Positions 55,668 through 64,000 of a stretch of DNA of 64,000 bases are shown here, in pieces. This DNA is from Floccularia luteovirens (taxonomy: Eukaryota; Basidiomycota; Agaricomycetes; Agaricales; Squamanitaceae): NCBI GenBank assembly GCA_009739215.1, contig VSJF01000008.1:806001-870000 (forward strand). The letters run 5' to 3'. The translations under genes were made by a program, and so were the position numbers. Every line of letters begins with the position of its first letter. Positions within the stretch are counted from its first letter, which is position 1. Below the pieces are notes generated by a model. It was not told the DNA's origin. It ran no database searches and saw nothing but the letters and a program-made list of their open reading frames with translations.

Positions 55668-58600
55668 TCATGATATAGAAACAGAGTTAAATTTAGATAA
55701 AGGATCTGGTTTGTTTGGATATTTGGAGTGGAAATCAGAGATGACTTCAGATGCATGGTTGAACTCTGTGGTGGGTAGCCAGGAGGTTTTGTCTGATGTT
55801 CCCTCATAACCTAGCCATTTGACTAAATATAAGAGTTTATACTTGTGTCTTTTGTCAATCTTTGAGTCTAAGATCTCTGCAATTTCATTTTCTGTTTCTC
55901 CATCAATCTCTATCATGGGCGGAGGAGATTGGACACATCCAGGTATGACATTCAGAATTGTTGGTTCTAGTTTTGAGACATGAAATACAGGATGAACAGA
56001 GTTCATACTCACTGGTAAGTGGAGTGTGTATAAATGAGAACCAACTTTTGCTATAACTTTGAAAGAACCTAAGAATTTCTCTGCAAGTTTTTTCAAAGGT
56101 CTGGTGATACAAAAATGCTCTGCTTTGATATATGCATGACTGTGGATAGGAAATTCTGGAGACAGAGTCCATTTGGCATCTGCAAGTCCTTGATATTAGT
56201 GTTGAGAGATGCCAATTTGGACCTTTAGTTCCTTATGTAACTTGTCCAAGTCAATAGCAAATTCTCTAGCTCGAGTGAAGGTGAGGTTCCTTTTGGGATG
56301 AACAGAGATGTTGGGGTTGTATCCTTTGTTTGTAAAGAATGGAGATACATCCATAGTAGAATTTGGAGTATTGTTGTAAGCAAACTTTGTGAGGGGAAGA
56401 AGGGATAACTAGTTGTCCTATTGGTAAGTGCAATACATACAGAAGTATTGTTCTAGAGTCTGATTGACTCTCTCTGTTTGACCATCTCCTTCTGGATGAT
56501 AACCAGAGGTGAAGTAGAGGGTCATGTCAAGCGCTTTTCTGAGGGAACAGAAGAAGTGAGAAACAAACTCAGTTCCTTGATTAGAGATAACATGAGATAG
56601 AACTCCATGTTTTGAAAATACATGGAGGACAAACAACTCTGTGAGTTGTGGTGAAGTGATAGTGTCATAAGTGAGAATAAAAATGGACTATTTCATTAGT
56701 CTGTCCACAATGACAAGAATTGAAGTAAATCTGGATAATAGAGGAAGTTGCTTAATGAAATCCATAGAGATGGAATTCCATGGCTTCTCTGGTATCAGAA
56801 GTTGTTTAAGGTTGCTATACGGTTTATGGCATATGGACTTTGAACGTTTGCAGATAATACAAGACTTACAATAGTCATTAACAAATTTTCATAATCTAGG
56901 CCAAGTATAGTTTTGGCAGACCATTTGTACTGTTTTGTTTTGGCCAAAGTGTCCTGCTGTTGGATGGTCATGACAATAATACCTAAGGATGCGTAAACAT
57001 AGGTCCGTGACGTCTGGTACATAGATTTTGTCATTGAAATGGAGTAGTCTGTCAAGATCTGTTGACCAATGGGGGTCAGATGAGTTATTAAGGTGAATCT
57101 TACTCAAGGAATCTCTGCTAATTGATTTGCAGATATCATCACAGAGTTGTTCCAAATCCATGATTACTATTCCTTTTAGGATGGGTTCGATAAGGGTTGT
57201 AGCTCAGAGGGATAATACTAGCTGTTCTTGGGTGAATACTGGATGGAAGTTATGGGAATTAACAGTAGCATAGTCACTACTCCCCTCTTTTGGGTAGACA
57301 TCCCATCTGCATGTTAGTGCATCTGGTTTTTCTCTGAGTTTTCCAGGACAGAAATGGATGATTAGATTAAAACGGGAAAGATACTCTGACCATTTTGCTT
57401 GATGTCTAGTCAAGACTTTGGTTGTGAAGAAAGATTCTTGTGGTCTATTATAACATTGATAGGTAATGGAGATCCTTCTAAATAGTATCTCCATCATTGG
57501 AATACTTTAAAGATGGCAAGCAGTTCTTTGTCATGCATGTCATAATTTAGTTCAGATGGACTGAATGTCCATGAATGAAATGCAATGGGGTGAATTTCTC
57601 CATTGGGGATTGTGATTGATAATATTGCAGCTAGTGTATAGTTGGACGCATCTGTTTCTATTAGTATTGGCAATTCTAGTTGTCAATGAGCCAAAACAGG
57701 AGCAGAGGTAAAAGCAGATTTTAATTTATGAAAAGCCATCCAGCACTTGTCATTGAAATGAAAAGTAACTCCTTTCTGTATCAAACAGGTCAAGGGAATT
57801 GTAATTTTAGAGTATTCATCAATGAATCTCCAATAAAAATTAGCAAACCCTAAGAAAGACTATACATCTTTGACTTTCTGGGGTTCCGGCCAGTCTAGGA
57901 TTGATTGTACTTTTGAAGGAGCCATGATGAGGCCTTCTGGAGAAAGAATAAAACCAAGGTACTCAATAGTGTCTTTGTGAAATTTGCATTTGTCAGCCCT
58001 TACAAAGAGTCTGTTTGCATGGGGTCAACGGAATACTTCACAGACGTGTTTGATGTGATCATCTATGTTTTCTGAATAAATGAGAATATCATTAAGATAG
58101 ATGACTATGTTAATGTCAATCATATTATGAAATATATTGTTCATGAAGTTTTGAAAAGCAGTGGGTGAATTAGTAAGTCCAAATAGCATCACCAACCATT
58201 CAAATGATCTGTATCTGATGTAAAATGCAGTCTTTCATTCATCACCTTCAGCAATGCAGACCAAATGATATGCATGATGGAGGTCAAGTTTTGTGTAAAC
58301 TGTCGCTTTTCTAGGAGAATCAAGAAGATCAGTAATTAATGGAAGAGGATATCCTGTCCTTCTTTGTGATTTTGTTAAGACCTCTGAAGTCTACACAAAG
58401 ATGGAGTGCTCTATCTTTCTTCCATGTAAAGAATACTGGTGCTCCATGTTCTGAACAGGTTGGTCTAATAAAACCAATGTTGAGATGTTTGTCAATGAAT
58501 TCGTGTATGAATTTGAGTTCTGAAGGTGATAATGAATATATTGGTTCTATTAGAGGATGTATACCCTTGTCTAGGTGAATTTTGAGATCATAAGGCCTAT

Positions 58601-58900
58601 GTGGAGCTAGTGTGTCTGCCTGTTTTTTACTAAAAACATCAGCAAATTCATGATATATAGACGGAATAGAGGTCATATCAATGGAAGACTTCTCTGCAAC
58701 TGTTGCTGATTTAGCAAACAGTTCTGGACAGTTATGATTTAGTTAAAATGTTTGTGATCCTGGTAGTTTACTTGCATGCATGAAGGTGGCAGCATTGACT
58801 AGGGATATATTGATTGAAGGTACCAGAGTTGTAGTGGAGGATGGTTTTTTCAGTTGGTATGTTAATAGAAGACAATGGAGTAGATATCAAGGAGGGGATA
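55668..58900 (-). pseudogene. Gypsy-K pol: RT-RNase H-integrase-chromodomain
   Basis: Minus strand. From the right: pre-RT text (AATFMHASK, ELFAKSATV), RT entry SIYHEFADVFSKKQADTLAPH from 58664, RT body ([16 protein letters not shown] near 58390), RT/RNase H (57900-57200, TRHQAKWSEYLSRFNLIIH near 57400), integrase zinc region (HDHPTAGHFGQNKT near 56960), core (NQGTEFVSHF, GDGQTERVNQTLEQY 56580-56430), and an intact C-terminal frame 56096-55668 with SH3-like and chromodomain text (YLVKWLGYEGTSDKTSWLP). Stops and frameshifts upstream make it inactive. No protease active site was found. Confidence 0.88.
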
Positions 58901-60580
58901 GAAACTCATAATTGGAGTCTGTGATAACATGTCTGTGTGCTCCATGATGTGTGGAAATGTCAGGTTCCTGACACAAATCTTGGGTCAACTATGGAGCACT
59001 ATGGAGCACTCTATAAGTGCCATAGTGCCCATAGTGCTCATAGCATGGGTTCCCAACTCCAGAGCACTCCATAGTACTACTATAATAGTATATATACTTT
59101 ATTGAATTATTCATTTTATTATATTCATTTTATTTTTACTACTATAATTACTACATACTACTATATAATACTACATAGAAGAAATAAAAAAAAAGACAAA
59201 AAAAGTCAGACAAAAAACATAAAAAGTTGGAAAAAAAAAAACATAAAAAGTCAAAAAAAAAACATAAAAAAGTTGGAAAAAAAAACATAAAAAAACATAA
59301 AAAAAGTTGAGAAAAAAACATAGAAAAAAACATAAAAAGTTGGAGAAAAAAACATTAAAGAAACATACCAAGTTGAAAAAAAAAATATCAAGTCAGAAAA
59401 CATAACTTGAAAAGACAGAAGAAGTCAGAAACATGACAAAAAAGGGAAAGGTTGGAAACATACCAAAAAAGGACAAAAAAAGTCAGAAACATATAGAAAG
59501 AAAGAAAAAAGTTTAAAACATATGAAAAAACAAGGAAAAAAGTCAGAAACATATGAAACAAGAGAAGGGGAATTGAAAACATAACTAGAAAGAGAGGAAA
59601 TATATAAAAAAAGAAGGAAAAAGTTAGACATATAGGGGAGAAAGTTGAAAACATATAAAAAAAAGAGAAAAAAAGCAGACACAAAATATACCAAATGCCC
59701 AAGCTATTACATCTCCTCAACTCCTTCCATTCCTAGGTCCTGACAATGAGCAGATATAGCAAAGATATATAACAATGGAATGAATCTAGGAAAAGAATGT
59801 CAGTAAAAGAAAAGGAGGAAAGAATGACTTACAAAGATGAAGGTTGAAAACTTTGAAGCCAAAAAAAAAGTTGAAGTTCGAAGTGTGTCACGTCAGCCAC
59901 AGGTCATGTGACTTTGCTGAAGTCGAAATTTGAACTTCAAAAAGATTTTTTTTTCTAAGTCCAAAAATCTTTCTAAGTCCAAGTCCGATGTTTTGGTTAT
60001 CTAATCCAAAAAGTGGAATAGTACTCTAAGTCAAAATACTACAGATTACTATACATTATTATACAAATTTATATAGCATCTATAGAATACTATGGAAATG
60101 ATTAATATCTATAGACTACTATGAGTTACTATGGAATACTATGAGTTACTATGGAATACTATGGATCACTATGGAATACTATGGATACTATGGGTTACTA
60201 TGGAATACTATAGAATACTATGGATACTATGGGTTACTATGGAATACTATGGAATACTATGGATTACTATGGGTTACTATGGGTTACTATGGAAATGATT
60301 GACATCTATGAGCCACTATGGGTCACTATGGAAAATAGCCAAAATCTATGGAAAATAACCAACATCTATAGACTACTATGGGTTACTATGGGTTGCTATG
60401 AAAAATGACTGAAATCTATGGACTACTATGGGTTACTATGGAAAATAGCCAAAATCTATGGGTTACTATGGGTCACTATGGAAAATGACCAAAATCTATA
60501 GATCACTATGAGTCACTATGGATTACTACAGATACTATGGCTTACTATGACTCAAGTCAGACTAAAACCAGGATTTGCTG

Positions 60581-61308
60581 ATATAGCTTATATCCTCATA
60601 GTTGGTGTGTATACTTGTAAAGCAGTTACTATTACCAAGGAGTTTGTTAATTGACAATTTGATGATAGTGACAAAAGGATATGAATTAACTTGTAAAAAT
60701 AAACATCTTTCATAGGTTGGTGCTTTATACTCAAAATATTTCTTTGTTCAACTAACTATTGGTTATTATCACTTGTTATCTATTAGATGACATTACCTGC
60801 ACAAAGAGACATATAAGGATATATGTCTCTTTGTGCTTAGAATCTGATATTTTAATGTCTTGATATTTCCATGAGAGATACTATCCAGATGTGTATCCAA
60901 ACAATTTCATGAAAACTGACATCTCAAAGCATGGATAGAATTTAAATGCAGCTATCAAGGATAGTTTCACTGCCCAAAATGCAGACTCATCCACTATTAC
61001 TGATCTTCTCCAGTCTCTATCTATGACATCTCCTAGCAACATACATCTCTGAACACCAAACATGCAGTCTCCTAGTCCTAATTCCAGGCATATACCTTCC
61101 CAGCCATATCTACAGTAAGTAATAACTTACCAAGCAACCACATTTAGTTGACAATGATATCAGAAAGATACTCAACATAACCATCCTGCTAACTCTTCGG
61201 TATGCTTTTATTCTAGTGATGATGCTTCATTATCTAAAATCACATAATAGGAAAAGTGCTTGCAAGATACAAATCCTGAACACAACAAGGATACTGACAA
61301 GACAATTG
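60581..61308 (+). pseudogene. Decayed gene, 5' part (possible exons)
   Basis: From about 60880 the plus strand reads YPDVYPNNFMKTDISKHG... then AIKDSFTAQNADSSTITDLLQSLSMTSPS, with stops that are one transition from sense codons. A GT-AG-like gap near 61114 joins a further short coding-like stretch before the LTR-D at 61309. Family not recognised. The part 60581-60880 shows nothing. Confidence 0.4.
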
Positions 61309-61683
61309 TGTTGCGTCAGCACAATCACATGATAGATTACATAATTCGTCAGGTGATGAGTCAGATGATATGTCACATGATATGTCACATGACTACACTC
61401 ACATATGCCCCATGTATCACGTGCAGTATGACTAAGCATGTTCTATAACCTTCTACAAGGTTCTATGAAGTAGACATGTGACTATGACGGACATAGCACG
61501 GACCCTTATGCAAATATGTACATACAGCTAGAACTGTATATAAGGACACTCTTATGCGAATAGATACCTTGTCCTATTCTATAGGTAGTAGTAGTAACAC
61601 TAACCCGTAAGGTGTGATCTAAGTAAGCACAAGGTAAGACTTTGAGTTCCTCCACTGTGTCTTGCACACATGGCTGCTCAACA
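61309..61683 (+). mobile_element. Solo LTR-D with perfect TSD
   Basis: TGTTGCGTCAGC to GCTGCTCAACA, 375 bp, TSD AATTG (61304-61308, 61684-61688). Contains an AP-1-like TGAGTCA, repeated CACATGAT/CACATGAC, and a TATA-like 'gtatataagg' near 61537. The longest of the GCGTCAGC-type copies. Confidence 0.95.
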
Positions 61684-63900
61684 AATTGAAGAAGTGAATC
61701 AATCATTGGTAAGTTGGGCATGGAATTTTAGCTTCAACTTCCTAATGAGTTTAATCAGAGAATTAGCATGAAGACAAGGATTCTTACCAATCAAAATATA
61801 GAGTTATTAGAGCAACATGTATGTGACTTGTCCAGTATCCTTGAAATAAATCATCTGCTAACAAAGTCATTAGCTAGAAGAGCAGAGAGCTAAACTTACC
61901 AGAACTAGAGAAGCATTAAACATTGCCAAAGGTAAGAATCAAGAACTTGCAGAACAAGTCACCAAGCTCTCAAAGAAACTTGATGAGGTTAGTTGTAATG
62001 ATTTTTCATAGCAAATTAATCTAATGAATGACTAGTACAATCAGAAACATATTTCTGCTATGGATTTAATACTACAACTGGAATGATTAGAGGATAAGGC
62101 AGCAAAGCACAAAATAAAGCTGATGGAGAAGCTAATCAAGACCTGTTCCAAAAAAGATATCTCAGAATAAAGCAGACAAGAAAACAGGGCAAGGTACAAG
62201 GCTGAAATGCAACAAGCTCAACAAGCTTTGCAGTAGCAATTACTAAAGCACAAAACAACAATATCTACTCTAATAGGAGAAAAATAGCCTAGAACTAAAG
62301 AAGTCACTTGTATAGTAGGGGTAGACTTTTGGAATAAGAGGAGAGTATTGGGAGAGAGTTTATTATGATTGGTATTATAACATAGATAGTATATGATATT
62401 ATATGATTCTTGTTATATGATGATATATTTCTATTAGTTAAGTTCTAGTTTGTCATGATCTAGTGTGACTGTGACATGATGCATGTCACTTACTACAGCT
62501 TGATGCTTTGGAATGTTGGCATGAGATAGAAAAGGTATTATTGATGTCAAAAGTACAGTTATCTACTAATTCTATTCTATCAGGAAAAACTCAAAGAGAC
62601 TCTCTCCAATGAAATGTAATTGACTCTGCTGGAAGAATTAATGGAGGAAATAAATCAAAGGAAACCTGATGAGGCCCTGCCTCAAAGTCTGGAGAATCAA
62701 CAGCAAGCAAATGCAAGTCTAAACATTCTCAAAGTAGACTACATACCTAAATGAAGCATTATTAGGGGGTGCCAGCAATGATATAGATATGGAGACTGTT
62801 CTTCCTTCAGAGAAAGCTTTGGGTAAGTGACCCAAAGCTTGTTCTTTGACCACAAGGGTAACTATTCAGATATATTCCTCCTATTACAGTATGTTCACAA
62901 AATTCAAACAGAATGGGGAATCACAAAACAGCAACACTTATAGGTAATATAGGTTGTTGAGCACTTGAATGGCATTTTGCTGACTACATATAGCATTTGC
63001 AGTGTTTAGAACATGAAGAAGAGGTCATCTTACCACTAATGTAATTTTTGAGACCCTTTGGAGCTGCCTCTAGAATTTCTGATCATCTATGTGTCCCAGC
63101 TATAATATCCCAGATCTCTAGTATTTCATTCAATAATAGAATAGTCACAGATGAATCCCCAGACATTTTTCTACCTAACTCTCATGTAACCAATCCATCC
63201 CAGGCTCTAACAAGGAATATCAATGAATACCCCAGCCCTTCTAGAGACCCATCCCTATCTGGCACTCACCCCAATACTCCTGCCCCTGATCATATTCCAA
63301 TTGACCTGACTGCCAGACAAGAGACAAGTATTTTGACTACTCCACAGATGATTATGAAACTTTCAGATAAAATAGATGACTTTCAAGCAGAGATTAGAGA
63401 CATTTGAGATCTTGTGACTGCACTATTACCTAAGAAACTGAGAATCCCAAAAAATTCAAAACAAAAATACTCCCACAGCCTTATACTATCTCATGCATTT
63501 CTATGATAATAATGTCTTATCTCTGCTGAAACAGATTTTGTTTACCCATATTTCTTATTTCAAGGCAACCATGCTATAGGAAACCCCCATGGGTTTGAAA
63601 TAGATATGGTAATACCTCATACTCTTTGACAATATAGCTCAAAACCACCCTTCTATAACACATATGCCCTCCTTTAAAATAACTCATGCCTAGTGCCTTT
63701 GAAACACACTTATTAACACAATTAATCAGGTGGAAACTCAGAAGATATCAACATGAACTTGCGGTTTTGAGACCTAGATCTCAGTTCCAGATCCAGGAAC
63801 CTACTATGGAGAGCCTGGACCAAACAGCACTCCAGCCTTCCCACCAAGCCCAGAAAATTTATATAATCCAAAACTAGTGTATCAGCAAATGCATCACACT
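61684..63900 (+). pseudogene. Decayed coiled-coil gene, continued
   Basis: Continues across the LTR-D. Readable pieces: EALNIAKGKNQELAEQVTKLSKKLDEV (about 61910-61990), LEDKAAKHKIKLMEKLIKTC (62086-62145), RARYKAEMQQAQQALQ (62186-62233), a Glu-rich stretch near 62640-62690, then an open frame of 119 codons at 63048-63407 with a Ser/Pro-rich middle and coiled-coil end (KLSDKIDDFQAEI). Stops in between are TAG, TAA and TGA. It may be a host multi-exon gene ruined by decay, or a TE-carried ORF. No domain recognised. Confidence 0.45.
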
Positions 63901-64000
63901 GCATTAGGAAGTACTTGGTAGTTATGATTACAAGTAATGATGCTGCAAATGATTATGAAGGGAGCACAATTTATTTCAAAGAAAAATTTGCATTTTATTC

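Larger units (their letters stand above)
53855..58973 (-). mobile_element. Gypsy-K: LTR-E family gypsy element with an extra opposite-strand ORF
   Basis: Left LTR 53855-54294 (plus-strand ends TGTCAAGATCTG and GTTCCTGACA). The right LTR is reduced to its last ~70 bp (58905-58973). TSD CAAAC/CAAAT (53850-53854, 58974-58978). The pol is on the minus strand, and a purine-rich 'acagagggatac' lies just inside the left LTR, so the left LTR is the 3' LTR. Gag and most of protease are deleted. An ORF on the plus strand lies between chromodomain and 3' LTR. Confidence 0.85.
53847..60580 (-). repeat. CATAG foldback repeat, copy 4, split by gypsy-K
   Basis: Plus-strand left end CAGCAAA(C) at 53847-53854. 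It resumes at 58974 (CAAATCTTGGG) after gypsy-K and ends CCAGGATTTGCTG at 60580. Order is the inverse of copy 1: CTATGGAGCAC units (58985-59080), A-rich tract (59175-59650), 'ctaggtcctgacaat' block (59733-59747), core 'gttatctaatccaaaaag', then a long array of TACTATGGGT units (60060-60550). The most complete copy once gypsy-K is removed (about 1.6 kb). Confidence 0.85.

Noticed and set aside
1..64000. tRNA or rRNA genes
   Set aside because: No cloverleaf with A and B boxes or rRNA-like stretch was found by eye; tRNA-like matches are only the LTR primer sites.

Overview
The window looks like a stretch of a filamentous fungal genome, most likely a basidiomycete of the Agaricomycete kind. This is inferred from a conventional myosin II gene with eight exons split by very short introns (49-62 bp), and from chromodomain Ty3/gypsy and Ty1/copia elements of the type common in such fungi. 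The species cannot be named from the sequence. Only one clear host gene is present. The other ~59 kb is a graveyard of nested retrotransposons.

Layout. 1-4378 (minus): myosin II heavy chain, motor domain complete, coiled-coil tail running off the left edge. 5064-7543: first copy of a non-coding foldback repeat (called the CATAG family here), with a solo LTR-A inside it and a solo LTR-D inside that. 7624-9241: repeat H. 9242-14050: decayed gypsy-J element, hit by solo LTR-I and LTR-D insertions. 14671-16091: LTR-D with primer-binding site and a copia stub, then the 5' LTR and gag of an LTR-I gypsy. That gag is interrupted by a complete gypsy-A (16092-23251) and then by a third LTR-A carrying two further nested LTRs (23544-24800). 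24801-25944: inverted copy of H. 25945-29880: copia-3, partly inverted. 29881-35173: copia-1 with an intact polyprotein frame. 34757-38268: a 1.2-kb inverted repeat made of copia gag plus LTR. 38488-45062: second CATAG copy, holding full-length copia-2 (39309-44674). 45063-52922: LTR-I gypsy (gypsy-F) with its RT/RNase H block inverted, three insertions, a chromodomain and a 3' LTR. 53847-60580: fourth CATAG copy, holding gypsy-K (53855-58973), which carries an extra opposite-strand ORF for a Cys-rich protein. 60881-63900: a decayed multi-exon coiled-coil gene, cut by a solo LTR-D.

Names used. LTR-A: TGTTATGACC start, ~560-605 bp. LTR-D: TGTTGCGTCAGC-type start, ~310-385 bp. LTR-E: TGTCAAG start on the plus strand, ~440-483 bp. 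LTR-I: TGTAAGGG start, ~392-399 bp. Copia-1, -2 and -3 LTRs: 417, 275 and 380 bp. Insertion order was read from target-site duplications (TSDs) and from coding frames that resume across the inserts. Most stop codons in the gypsy frames are explained by C-to-T change on one strand or the other, as expected from cytosine methylation decay or a RIP-like process. Copia-1 and copia-2 are largely spared and look youngest.
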